This document shows positions 8,322 through 16,081 of a DNA stretch of 55,008 bases, piece after piece (position 1 is the first letter of the stretch; each line of letters starts with the position of its first letter). Source of the DNA: Nostoc sp. LPT (GTDB lineage: Bacteria > Cyanobacteriota > Cyanobacteriia > Cyanobacteriales > Nostocaceae); the NCBI RefSeq assembly GCF_017115165.1, contig NZ_JABXKF010000117.1:1-55008 (forward strand), written 5' to 3'. The translations under genes and the position numbers were made by a program. The notes beneath the pieces were generated by a model. That model saw nothing but the letters and a program-made list of their open reading frames with translations. It was not told the DNA's origin and made no database searches.

Positions 8322-9128
8322 TTAATTACGCACTGGTAAAGGAAATTCTCGCAATTTTAGATGCTGGGGAAATTCTTCAATTTCGCCACCTTTCTTGTCG
8401 CGGGTTTTAAATCGCTGTCCCTGATAGTACGCATTCGCCCCCAACTGCTTGACAAACACAGGGGTTTTTGACTCACTGCACTGTTTGACAATAGACTCAA
8501 TCCATTCGATGTGGCATGGTCTAGAATTTGGGCCAGACTCACCACCGATAATGACTAACTGAACATCATTTAAATATTGGCTAATATCGCCCAAATGTTT
8601 TAGTAATGGCTCAACTGACCAAAACCTAACACTAGCTGGAATTTGGGACAGAGGTTGACTACGTTCTTCAAGAGTGCGACGATTCTCTATAGAAGTTCCA
8701 ACCCAAATATTAGAAGGTAATTCCTCTAGCCCATGATTAGAGAGCCATTCATTCATAGATAACAACATAATTTCTGGGCGCTTGGTGAGGATTTGGAATA
8801 TCTGCTTTGGTGCTACGAACATTCCATCTAACATTTCATGTTGCCAAAAACGTGGAACCCACTCACCAAAGACATCAGTCATGGAAGCAACGAAATGCCT
8901 TCTACTTTTTCTTTGAAAGCCCCATTTCCGAATAGCTTCTGTATCGAGTGTTAGTTCTGGTGGTTGCCCAGAGTAGGGTAATTTGTTTCCACCAAAGAAA
9001 GAATTTTGATTCAGTTTTTCGCTATAGCAATTTTTACACCCATCTGAGATTTTTTGACACCACCAACCGCCTTCTTTGGCACGGATGATATTATCTGTTA
9101 AGTCTGTCCATTCTATGTTTGTTGGCAT
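8322..9128 (-). CDS. phage Gp37/Gp68-family protein (DUF5131)
   Basis: A 268-residue protein of the mycobacteriophage Gp37/Gp68 family. Evidence is the opening TNIEWTDLTDNIIRAKEGGW, the cysteine cluster WCQKISDGCKNCYSEKLNQ, FQILTKRPEIM and the IIGGESGPNSRPCHIEWI segment. The cysteines may bind a metal or cluster. The biochemical function of the family is not established as far as I know. AGAGG precedes the ATG. Such genes are common on phages, plasmids and integrative elements, which fits the neighbours here. Confidence 0.8.
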   Translation of the reverse strand: MPTNIEWTDLTDNIIRAKEGGWWCQKISDGCKNCYSEKLNQNSFFGGNKLPYSGQPPELTLDTEAIRKWGFQRKSRRHFVASMTDVFGEWVPRFWQHEMLDGMFVAPKQIFQILTKRPEIMLLSMNEWLSNHGLEELPSNIWVGTSIENRRTLEERSQPLSQIPASVRFWSVEPLLKHLGDISQYLNDVQLVIIGGESGPNSRPCHIEWIESIVKQCSESKTPVFVKQLGANAYYQGQRFKTRDKKGGEIEEFPQHLKLREFPLPVRN

Positions 9129-9168
9129 AAATACCTCTGAAATTTGAAATTAGACAATACATTTGAAA

Positions 9169-9447
9169 ATGGCTAATAAAACACCTCTTACTGAATACGA
9201 TTCTCCTTGGAAGCAGATACTACAGTTGTATTTCCAAGACTTCATGTTGTTCTTTTTTCCCCAAGCGCACAGTGAAATTGATTGGAGTAGAGGTTTTGAT
9301 TTTCTTGATCAGGAGCTACAGCAAGTAGTCCGTGATGCGGAGTTAGGAAAGCGATTAATTGACAAATTGGTGAAAATTTACCGCATTGGGGGTGAAGAGT
9401 CTTGGCTATTGATCCATGTCGAAGTTCAAAGCCAAGAAGAAACGTAA
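9169..9447 (+). pseudogene. truncated Rpn/PD-(D/E)XK nuclease-like gene
   Basis: From the ATG at 9169 the protein reads NKTPLTEYDSPWKQILQLYF, then FFPQAHSEIDWSRGFDFLDQ and ESWLLIHVEVQSQEE. This is the N-terminal third of a family abundant in cyanobacteria, often annotated as Rpn-family recombination-promoting nuclease or DUF4351 protein. HVEVQSQ contains the E-x-Q-type active-site strand. It stops after about 92 residues, whereas full members have roughly 280-330. Downstream to about 9560 there are short scraps in other frames and no continuation. I read it as a decayed gene. Confidence 0.65.
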
Positions 9448-9572
9448 CTTAGAACAATTGCGCTCCTTGTATCAGCCAACAACCGACACTCCCACAGAAA
9501 ATTAGTATTTAAGAGCTTGGTATTGGATTTTCCAGATGAGCCTAGACTTTTAGTGCCTAAATTATTCCTTAG

Positions 9573-10178
9573 TTAGGCAGTTAAAGAAATATCTTGCGGA
9601 CTCTGCTCAACAGGCTGATCAAACTTCAAAGCCTCATCCCCCCAACAGTCCCAGCCGTCCCTAGACTCGCGTGCGAACATCTCCAGCTTTGTTATGTCTG
9701 GACACAGTTTGTCTACGAGTTGGTAGAAATTTTCAGGCTTACGGGAATGCTCACGCCTGGGTGAGTGCAGGATGGTGGACTCGTTTGTGAGTGTTCGTCC
9801 AGAGAAAGCTTTGACATTCCCACGAACAGCCAAAGCGCAATGTTCGGTCGAGTTTCGCAGCCAATGACCAACACCTAGATGTGTTTTAGTGCCGTCTTTG
9901 GTGACTTTTTCCCAAGTCAAAATAGTCTTGAGTTCAAATCCCCATGTTTGCAAGCATTGAGCCGCTTCTACCATGTGATTATTTGTGTACCAAAGCCAAA
10001 GGACTGACCCTGTAGGATGGCTTAAGTCTGGAACAGGCAATGACAGTATTTCTTCTATGTGCATTGGCTTGTAGTTAATGCGGTTTCGGTGAGTTTTATC
10101 CTGATTTCTTAGCCGATAGAACCAAGGAGGGTCAATCACGATGCACTGGTATTGACCTTCTAATGTCGTTAGTCTCAT
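9573..10178 (-). CDS. MT-A70-family adenine methyltransferase
   Basis: A 201-residue MT-A70-type enzyme, predicted to transfer methyl from SAM to N6 of adenine. The catalytic motif DPPW is at residues 17-20 (CIVIDPPWFYRL). SVLWLWYTNNHM and the REHSRKPENFYQLVD segment, together with the terminal FARESRDGWDCWGDE, are typical. AGGAGT lies just upstream of the ATG. Prokaryotic members on phages and plasmids usually methylate DNA, sometimes to evade restriction; no restriction partner is visible here. It follows the unknown gene at 10197-10652 with an 18-base gap. Confidence 0.85.
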   Translation of the reverse strand: MRLTTLEGQYQCIVIDPPWFYRLRNQDKTHRNRINYKPMHIEEILSLPVPDLSHPTGSVLWLWYTNNHMVEAAQCLQTWGFELKTILTWEKVTKDGTKTHLGVGHWLRNSTEHCALAVRGNVKAFSGRTLTNESTILHSPRREHSRKPENFYQLVDKLCPDITKLEMFARESRDGWDCWGDEALKFDQPVEQSPQDISLTA

Positions 10179-10196
10179 GTTTGACTCCTGCTATTT

Positions 10197-10652
10197 TCAA
10201 ACTTGTTCTGGAAATTCAATGTGGCTTAAAGTCTGAAGTTCAACAGCTAATCCACTTAAGAAATTTTGGAGTTCAACTGTTGCCAATTCTTTGGATATCT
10301 CTTTTTCTGATATGTAAATAAGTTGCTTCTGATGCCCAAAGTAAACTTTGGTACGAGTTAAGTTTTGCCCTATGTCAGTTAACAGAGTCAAAGGAAATCT
10401 TCCCAGTTTGCAGAAGTAATACTGACGGTGATCGCAAGGGTTGCTTTGATGCCAAGTAATATAAGGTTTTGAATCAATGTGAGCGCTAATAGATTCAAAA
10501 TCAACGTGGAAAATGTTCATCTCAGTCAGCATCTCGCCACTGTTATAGAGGTCTGTTATATGCTGCTTAATTGCTGTTACTACTAAACCGTCAGGAATAT
10601 TAATGTGAGCTTCCGATGTGATTTTTTCAACTACTGTAACTATGGCTTTCAT
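10197..10652 (-). CDS. hypothetical protein upstream of the MT-A70 gene
   Basis: A 151-residue protein I cannot assign. It is soluble, without signal peptide or membrane segment. The middle has CDHRQYYFCKLGRFPLTLLT, and the sequence is of mixed charge and composition. It lies 18 bases upstream of the MT-A70 methylase in the same direction, so the pair is probably cotranscribed. No motif supports a function. Confidence 0.5.
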   Translation of the reverse strand: MKAIVTVVEKITSEAHINIPDGLVVTAIKQHITDLYNSGEMLTEMNIFHVDFESISAHIDSKPYITWHQSNPCDHRQYYFCKLGRFPLTLLTDIGQNLTRTKVYFGHQKQLIYISEKEISKELATVELQNFLSGLAVELQTLSHIEFPEQV

Positions 10653-10936
10653 TGTTGTTACTCTAGAGATGCAATGAGTGTTTTTGTGTGGCGATTATTA
10701 CTTATTGAGCGGCAATCGCTTTTTATTTTGATTGTTAGGAATCTTGAAGTGACGACACTTTCTCAGATATGTATTATTTGCTAGAGGAGTCCTCTTTGTA
10801 ACAAATAATGTCAAAGTGCTGTTAGTTGCTTGACTGCATAAAAGAGAAGCTTTTAATGTTATTGGTAATATTCGATGCTTCAGCAAAAAATTCCATCTTT
10901 AGTTAGCGAACGTTCCTGTGGTGGGGGCGTTCGCTT
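10653..10936. other. intergenic region without a supported gene
   Basis: About 280 bases between two minus-strand genes. A 62-codon minus-strand frame at 10698-10886 has biased, basic composition and no recognisable motif, so I do not call it. It may contain the promoter for the 10197-10652 gene, but I see no clear -10/-35 pair. Confidence 0.3.
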
Positions 10937-11190
10937 TCACTTAGTCAGCACTGGTTCCTTTTTGCTAACGAAAGCACCTGCTTGCCTTAGCGCTGTACCA
11001 GGGCTAGGATGAGCGAAAAATTCTTCTATAGCTTTGGTCAACCCAGCTGCAACAACCGGATCGTGACAAGCGTAAACATAGATGGGCTGTTGAACGCCAT
11101 TAACCAATCGTGTCTCTTGGCGATCGCCTAAGTGTGGGTAAAATGTTCTCACCCATGTCCCCAGGTGTCCGCGATAATGGGAGCCTTTAG
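10937..11190 (-). pseudogene. 3' part of a gene cut by the IS1182-like element
   Basis: A GTG-started frame of 71 residues is open at 11152, but reading upstream stays open as TKGSHYRGHLGTWVRTFYPH up to the exact outer edge of the IS1182-like left end near 11192. The continuity suggests that the insertion removed or displaced the gene's start. The rest reads YVYACHDPVVAAGLTKAIEE and ends in VSKKEPVLTK. I do not recognise the family. Confidence 0.45.
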
Positions 11191-11192
11191 TG

Positions 11193-11226
11193 GGGGTACA
11201 GCCGGGATACGGATACCGTTGGCGAA
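11193..11226. repeat. left terminal inverted repeat of the IS1182-like element
   Basis: It begins GGGGTACAGCCGGGATACGG and ends GTTGGCGAA. Its inner 17 bases (11210-11226) are the exact reverse complement of 13584-13600. Its outer 19 bases (11193-11211) recur exactly at 54954-54972. Confidence 0.75.
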
Positions 11227-11256
11227 ATATTACTTAACATTAAAACGGCGGCTCTA

Positions 11257-11271
11257 CCATGTATTACTCGG
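11257..11271. promoter_or_regulatory. palindromic operator-like site 1
   Basis: CCATGTATTACTCGG, two mismatches from the consensus CCGTGTATTACACGG. It lies about 100 bases before the IS1182-type transposase start. Confidence 0.45.
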
Positions 11272-11290
11272 AAAAGATAGCTAGGACTTT

Positions 11291-11305
11291 CCGTGTAATA
11301 CACGG
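11291..11305. promoter_or_regulatory. palindromic operator-like site 2
   Basis: CCGTGTAATACACGG, a perfect palindrome around the central base, extended by TT on the left and AA on the right. It lies about 70 bases before the transposase start, where a repressor could block its promoter. Confidence 0.6.
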
Positions 11306-11373
11306 AAGGAAAAAAATTAAGTTAGCTGCCTCAATTATCAATAAACTAGAAGAAATACCTGTGGAGGCAGTAT

Positions 11374-13029
11374 ATGTGCTTACATCCTAAAGAAATTCCT
11401 CCTATTCCCGATGAAACGGTACGTGTAGCCAAGGCCGCATTTCCAAAAGGTAATTTATATATGCGACTGCGTGATGAACTTGGAGTCTTTTATCAGGATG
11501 AAGATTTCGCATCACTGTATCCACAACGGGGTCAGCCAGCGCAAGCACCTTGGAGGTTGGCGATGATCCTGGTGATGCAGTATTTAGAAAATCTCTCTGA
11601 TAGACAAGCAGCGCAAGCAGTGCAAGGGCGGATTGACTGGAAATATGCTTTATCCTTAGAGCTAACAGATCCAGGTTTTGACTTTACTGTTTTAAGCGAA
11701 TTCCGCGACCGATTAATCACAGGTGGAGTCGAGCGGCAAATACTAGACTTGATGCTGTCGAAATTTCAGCAAATCAAACTACTGTCAGCAAGGGGAAAAC
11801 AGCGCACTGATTCAACCCATATATTAGCTGTAGTCAGGGAGTTAAGCAGACTAGAACATTTAGGGGAAACGCTGCGGTATGCCTTAAATGCTGTGGCTGA
11901 AGTTGCACCCATTTGGCTGAAGTCACTAGCTCCGGGTGAGTGGTATGACCGCTATAGCAAACGCTTGGAAGATTCTCGACTCCCTAGAACACCTGCCGAC
12001 AGGGAAGCATTAGCCGAGATCATAGGTGCGGATGGTTTTCATTTACTCGATAACATTTATTCCCAAACTTCCCCCATCGGACTGCGACAACTGCCAGCAG
12101 TAGAAGTTTTACGTCAAGTTTGGTTACAGCAATACTATGCACCAACAGACAAGATTCAGTTACGCAGTGACAAAGATGGGCCACCCGGATCTGTGCGGAT
12201 TCGCTCTCCCTATGACGAAGATGCGCGTAACAGCACCAAACGCACTACTAACTGGACAGGGTACAAAGTGCATTTGACGGAAAGTTGTGATGAAGATTCA
12301 CCACACATTATTACTCATGTAGAGACAACTGCTGCCACAACTCAAGACATAACTGTTGTCCACTCAATTCACCAAGCTTTGGGAGAAAAAAACCTCCTGC
12401 CTCAACAGCACTTGGTTGACCAAGCATACACATCAGCACAATTGCTTTCTAGCTCAGAGCAAGACTATAACATTGACCTGTTGGGGCCAGTAGCTCTCAA
12501 TGTTGGCTGGCAAGCAAAGGCCGGACTAGGATTTGATTTATCTCACTTTCAGATAGATTGGCAGCAGAAAGCGGTCTATTGTCCTCAAGGTAAGCGTAGT
12601 TACCTTTGGAAAAATAATAAAAATACTTATGGCAAACCCGTAATTTACATTGAGTTTCGGCAGCGTGATTGTTTAGCTTGTCCGGTTCGGAGCCAATGTA
12701 CTCATGCAAAAACCAATCCTCGTGGGTTAACCATACAAGTGCAATCTGAGTATGAAGCTCTTCAAAAAGCAAGAGTTCGACAAAAAACTGAGCAATTTCA
12801 AAAACAATATGCACTGCGCTCAGGTATTGAAGGAACTATCTCTCAGGGAATCCGAGCATTTGAATTGCGCGATTGCCGTTATATTGGGCTAGCTAAAACT
12901 CATCTACAGCATATCTTAACGGCTGCCGCAATCAATCTAAGTCGAGTTTTCGGGTGGTTAGAGGAGATCCCATTAGCTAAAACTCGCTCCTCACACTTTG
13001 CAAAGCTGGCAGACGCTACTGTGTGCTAG
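11374..13029 (+). CDS. IS1182-family transposase
   Basis: A 551-residue DDE transposase. The N-terminal domain has the family pattern ASLYPQRGQPAQAPWRLAM, then LSDRQAAQAVQGRIDWKYAL and TVLSEFRDRL. The core has RGKQRTDSTHILA (first aspartate) and HLVDQAYTSAQLL (second aspartate). A Cys cluster (RDCLACPVRSQCTH) precedes the C-terminal YALRSGIEGTISQGIRAFEL, which contains the glutamate. It is uninterrupted. A related decayed C-terminus lies at 17590-17850. Two copies of the CCGTGTAATACACGG palindrome lie upstream, suggesting control by the element's own small protein. Confidence 0.9.
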   Translation: MCLHPKEIPPIPDETVRVAKAAFPKGNLYMRLRDELGVFYQDEDFASLYPQRGQPAQAPWRLAMILVMQYLENLSDRQAAQAVQGRIDWKYALSLELTDPGFDFTVLSEFRDRLITGGVERQILDLMLSKFQQIKLLSARGKQRTDSTHILAVVRELSRLEHLGETLRYALNAVAEVAPIWLKSLAPGEWYDRYSKRLEDSRLPRTPADREALAEIIGADGFHLLDNIYSQTSPIGLRQLPAVEVLRQVWLQQYYAPTDKIQLRSDKDGPPGSVRIRSPYDEDARNSTKRTTNWTGYKVHLTESCDEDSPHIITHVETTAATTQDITVVHSIHQALGEKNLLPQQHLVDQAYTSAQLLSSSEQDYNIDLLGPVALNVGWQAKAGLGFDLSHFQIDWQQKAVYCPQGKRSYLWKNNKNTYGKPVIYIEFRQRDCLACPVRSQCTHAKTNPRGLTIQVQSEYEALQKARVRQKTEQFQKQYALRSGIEGTISQGIRAFELRDCRYIGLAKTHLQHILTAAAINLSRVFGWLEEIPLAKTRSSHFAKLADATVC

Positions 13030-13081
13030 GCATACCCGTGATTGCTTGTTGCTCAACCGTTAAGAAAACTTGGCTGCCTTA

Positions 13082-13096
13082 CCGTGTAATACACGG
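13082..13096. promoter_or_regulatory. palindromic operator-like site 3
   Basis: CCGTGTAATACACGG, identical to site 2. It is 52 bases after the transposase stop and 53 bases before the start of the small RHH-like gene. Confidence 0.6.
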
Positions 13097-13125
13097 CAAG
13101 GCATGGTCATTCCAGGCTAAACTTA

Positions 13126-13140
13126 CGATGTAATACACGA
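13126..13140. promoter_or_regulatory. palindromic operator-like site 4
   Basis: CGATGTAATACACGA, a close variant of sites 2 and 3. It ends eight bases before the ATG of the small gene, where a bound protein would block translation initiation or promoter escape. Confidence 0.5.
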
Positions 13141-13148
13141 TCGCTTTT

Positions 13149-13571
13149 ATGTTGAAACGGGATATTCAGGGAAAGTTTGCGCTCAAGAATGATGATTATC
13201 GTGAAGTACGTTCTTTGCGATTAACAGATGATACTTGGAAGGCTCTTGGTATTGCCTCGGAATGCTTAGGCTTAACCCGTGCTGATTATTTAGAACACAT
13301 TGTTAGGCATAACGATCACCCTTGTATTACACGGAAAGACTCAGATTTGTTAGCCGCCACTCAACCAAGTATTACACGGCAGAGCGAGTTACATCAGATA
13401 TCTAATACCGCAAGCGCAAAACAGCCTGTTGGTTTGCCACTTACTTCAGAACTTGAAATTTTACGCGATCGCATTTTGTCCCAACTGAAGTTAGGGAATC
13501 TTGCTACTGAGTATAAAACTGCTCAAAAGGTTCTCAATCGTTTCATTGCTGAACTAATCGGTTCAGTTTAG
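13149..13571 (+). CDS. small ribbon-helix-helix-like DNA-binding protein within the IS
   Basis: A 140-residue protein. The N-terminal segment YREVRSLRLTDDTWKALG, followed by ECLGLTRADYLEHIV, has the strand-helix-helix pattern of RHH/CopG-like proteins. The middle is low complexity. The C-terminus (ELEILRDRILSQLKLGNL) may be a coiled-coil helix. It lies inside the IS1182-like element, after the transposase. The palindrome CCGTGTAATACACGG occurs before the transposase, before this gene, and twice inside it (encoding PCITRK and PSITRQ). I infer a repressor or accessory factor that binds these sites and limits transposition; no sequence feature proves it. Confidence 0.55.
   Translation: MLKRDIQGKFALKNDDYREVRSLRLTDDTWKALGIASECLGLTRADYLEHIVRHNDHPCITRKDSDLLAATQPSITRQSELHQISNTASAKQPVGLPLTSELEILRDRILSQLKLGNLATEYKTAQKVLNRFIAELIGSV
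13320..13334. promoter_or_regulatory. palindrome-derived site 5, inside the small gene
   Basis: CCTTGTATTACACGG; the right half matches the CCGTGTAATACACGG consensus exactly. It is coding sequence for PCITRK. Confidence 0.4.
13365..13379. promoter_or_regulatory. palindrome-derived site 6, inside the small gene
   Basis: CCAAGTATTACACGG, again with a perfect right half. It is coding sequence for PSITRQ, 45 bases after site 5. Confidence 0.4.
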
Positions 13572-13583
13572 CTGCTTAGGGAA

Positions 13584-13600
13584 TTCGCCAACGGTATCCG
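13584..13600. repeat. inner part of the right terminal repeat, cut by the intron
   Basis: TTCGCCAACGGTATCCG is the exact reverse complement of 11210-11226. The expected continuation towards the outer tip (TATCCCGGCTGTACCCC) is absent; group II intron sequence follows directly. Confidence 0.7.
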
Positions 13601-14227
13601 ATGGCGCACGAAGGGCTGGAAGCCCCTATATATAAAGCTTCCAAAAGATGAGCGAGGAACCGATTCCTCCAGTCTGGTGTCCAAGACTGTTCCTAACCTT
13701 CCCATGCACCACTGGTAACGGCGGTGTGTGAAGCGGAAAGTAAAGCCCAAGGAAGCATTTAGCCTAAAAATGTAACCGGGCAAAGGAAAGATTGGATGGG
13801 TGAATGTAAATGAATCCTTATTGAGGCATCGTAAGAAAAGGTCATCGAAAAGGCTGACACGGTGATACGAGTGAATGTACTGAATACCCCGAAATTACTC
13901 AGTCAAGGTTCAACCCCTCAATGCAAGTTGAACTGGGACACCAAACACTCCGGTGTAGAGAGGACACCCTACCCAATTACATCTCATCCGTGCGTAACGT
14001 AGTAACCCCAATGAAGTCTGGGATTTACCCAGTAAGCAATCCGTAAGGAAAGCTGAATTCTTCAGTGGGTCAAGGATGCTTCCAAAAGCGAATGCCACCA
14101 GCCGAAAGGCAAGGGGAATCCATAACCCGGTGGATAGGGCAGATGTCCAACCTGAAAGGGTGCTGACGGGAAGCAGGTGAGTCAACCAATATCCGTTGTA
14201 ATGATTTCAAACCGAGGTGTAAGTTAG

Positions 14228-15901
14228 ATGCAGGCAACTGTAAACCGAACCAAGGGACAGACTAATTGGAATTGTGTCAACTGGCGCAAAGCCAATCGGA
14301 TTGTTCGGAATTTGAGACAGCGAATCTTTAGGGCAAAAACTGAGGGCAAACTGAAAAAGGTACGCTCTCTCCAGAAACTGATGCTACGCAGCTATTCTAA
14401 TCGCCTAGTTAGCGTTAGAAAAGTGACGCAGTATAACAGAGGTCGAAACACACCAGGAATAGATAAAGTAGTAGTCAAAACTGCTACAGCCAGGGGTCAG
14501 TTAGTAGATAAATTAACTGATTACTCTCCCTGGAAATCATCACCAGCACGACGAATTTACATCCCAAAAGCTAATGGGAAGAAACGACCTTTAGGAATTC
14601 CAGTAATACAAGACCGTGCCATCCAGGCAATGGTTAAAAATGCCTTAGAACCCGAATGGGAAACAATTTTTGAAAGGTCTAGTTACGGCTTTCGTCCAGG
14701 ACGTAGCCCCCATGATGCTATTGCCAGTATCTATAACTTAGCCCGACCGAATAAACGGAAGAAATGGGTCGTAGATGCAGACATTCAAGGGTGTTTTGAC
14801 AACATCTCACATAATTTTCTGTTAGAGCTTTTAACAGGCTTTCCAGCCCGTGAATTAATTAAACAGTGGCTACTAGCAGGATATATGGAAGCAGGTTCAT
14901 GGCATCCAACAGATGCTGGTACACCGCAAGGGTCTGTTGTCAGTCCGTTGTTAGCAAATATAGCTTTGCACGGTATGGAATCTGCCTTGGGAGTTAAATA
15001 TAATAAAGACGGAGAACTCCGTGCATCTAGAGCTTTGGTGAGGTTCGCCGATGATTTTGTGGTGTTCTGTGAAACACTTGAAGATACAAAAACTGTTCTT
15101 CAAATCCTGAATAACTGGATGCAAGCTAGAGGGCTTACCCTCTCTCAGGAGAAAACCAAAATATCGCATCTCACAGAAGGGTTTGACTTTTTGGGTTTCA
15201 ATATTAGGCACTACAAAGACCAAACTACTAAAACTGGATGGAAGCTGTTAATCAAACCTAGTAAAAAGTCTGTGCTAAATATTCGGAGTAAACTGCGTTT
15301 TGAATGGCTTAACTGTAAAGGTAAGTCAGCAGATGCAGTCATTAAAAAGCTCAATCCGATTATTCGGGGACAAGCGAATTACTTGCGAGTTGGAGTATCC
15401 TCAAAAATTTTCAATTCTCTTGACCACTGGTTATATGAGAAACAGAAAATGTATGCTAAACGCACTCATCGAAATAAATCCGATAGCTGGCGTAAGGCTA
15501 AATACTGGGGAAATCTAAATCTTGATAGACCATTTGACCGATGGGTTTTTGGTAATAAACAAACCGGAGCCTATATGTTGAAATTTGCTTGGTTCAAGAT
15601 TGAAAGGCACATTCTTGTTAAAGGTAAATCATCACCCGATGACCCCAAATTAAGGGACTACTGGATTAAACGGCAAGAAGCTAAAACTAAATCCGAATTA
15701 ATTAAAAGTAGGCAGAAGATAGCCCAAAGGCAACAATATGTCTGTCCTGTATGCGGGGAATCTTTATTAAATGATGAGGAGTTACATCTTCATCATAAAA
15801 AGCCAAAATCTCAGCGTGGTGGTGACAATTACGGCAACCTACAACTTGTACATCTGTACTGCCATCAGCAAATACATTCTGGAACAATTTGTAGTTTATG
15901 A
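14228..15901 (+). CDS. ltrA: group II intron reverse transcriptase-maturase with HNH endonuclease
   Basis: A 557-residue intron-encoded protein that assists splicing and target-primed reverse transcription. The reverse transcriptase domain spans about residues 80-330 (RRIYIPKANGKKRPLGIP, YGFRPGRSPHDAI, TPQGSVVSPLLANI and the catalytic VRFADDFVVF). Domain X follows (KLNPIIRGQANYLRVGVSS). The C-terminus has an HNH nuclease with a Cys pair and histidines (CPVCGES, LHLHHKKPKSQRGGDN, LVHLYCHQQIH). No stop or frameshift is visible, so it is probably functional. It lies wholly within the intron. Confidence 0.92.
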   Translation: MQATVNRTKGQTNWNCVNWRKANRIVRNLRQRIFRAKTEGKLKKVRSLQKLMLRSYSNRLVSVRKVTQYNRGRNTPGIDKVVVKTATARGQLVDKLTDYSPWKSSPARRIYIPKANGKKRPLGIPVIQDRAIQAMVKNALEPEWETIFERSSYGFRPGRSPHDAIASIYNLARPNKRKKWVVDADIQGCFDNISHNFLLELLTGFPARELIKQWLLAGYMEAGSWHPTDAGTPQGSVVSPLLANIALHGMESALGVKYNKDGELRASRALVRFADDFVVFCETLEDTKTVLQILNNWMQARGLTLSQEKTKISHLTEGFDFLGFNIRHYKDQTTKTGWKLLIKPSKKSVLNIRSKLRFEWLNCKGKSADAVIKKLNPIIRGQANYLRVGVSSKIFNSLDHWLYEKQKMYAKRTHRNKSDSWRKAKYWGNLNLDRPFDRWVFGNKQTGAYMLKFAWFKIERHILVKGKSSPDDPKLRDYWIKRQEAKTKSELIKSRQKIAQRQQYVCPVCGESLLNDEELHLHHKKPKSQRGGDNYGNLQLVHLYCHQQIHSGTICSL

Positions 15902-15908
15902 CTTGCTT

Positions 15909-15983
15909 GAGCCGGATGCGTTGCAAGGCGCAAGTCCGGTTCTGAGGGGGCGGGATTATAGCGATATAGTCCTGCTACCCGAC
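15909..15983 (+). ncRNA. group II intron domains V and VI
   Basis: Domain V is the 34-nt hairpin at 15909-15942 (GAGCCGGA pairing with TCCGGTTC and containing the AGC triad). Domain VI follows at 15943-15983, pairing GGGCGGGATTATA with the segment ending CCTGCTACCC and leaving a candidate branch-point adenosine. The 3' splice boundary is most likely after CCCGAC at 15983. Confidence 0.8.
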
Positions 15984-16021
15984 CACGGTGATGCCGTGTG
16001 CGGAATTTTCTTTTTGAAGAT

Positions 16022-16070
16022 GGGGTAAAAGTAGCGAAGAGCTAATTTGCCGCCACGTGACGGCTGAAAA
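16022..16070. repeat. left inverted repeat of the Tn3-type unit
   Basis: Forty-nine bases starting GGGGTAAAAGTAGCGAAGAG. It matches the reverse complement of 17541-17589 except at a few bases. Confidence 0.85.
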
Positions 16071-16081
16071 TCTTACCCAGA

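Larger units (their letters stand above)
11193..13600 (+). mobile_element. IS1182-like element with an extra RHH-type gene
   Basis: The left end (11193-11226, starting GGGGTACAGCCGGGATACGG) and the right end (13584-13600) are inverted copies; the inner 17 bases, CGGATACCGTTGGCGAA, match exactly. The outer half of the right end is missing because a group II intron begins there. Between the ends lie an intact IS1182-type transposase, a 140-residue putative DNA-binding protein, and six copies of a 15-bp palindrome. Related ends occur at 17913-17950 and at 54954, supporting the assignment of this sequence as an element terminus. I cannot define a target duplication. Confidence 0.7.
13601..15983 (+). 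mobile_element. group II intron
   Basis: About 2.4 kb. The 5' non-coding part (to 14227) has the domain I-III character of bacterial group II introns, including the segment GAAGGGCTGGAAGCCCC. An intron-encoded reverse transcriptase occupies domain IV. Domains V and VI follow at 15909-15983. The 5' boundary is placed just after the interrupted IS terminal repeat and may be off by a few bases. The start GGCGCACG differs from the canonical GTGYG. The expected outer IS tip is not found after the 3' end, so one flank has been rearranged. Confidence 0.8.

Noticed and set aside
10698..10886. 62-residue open frame on the minus strand
   Set aside because: Basic, low-complexity translation with no motif and no clear ribosome binding site; chance frame.
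13910..14185. 91-residue minus-strand open frame
   Set aside because: Lies within the structured 5' domains of the group II intron; RNA pairing explains the sequence.
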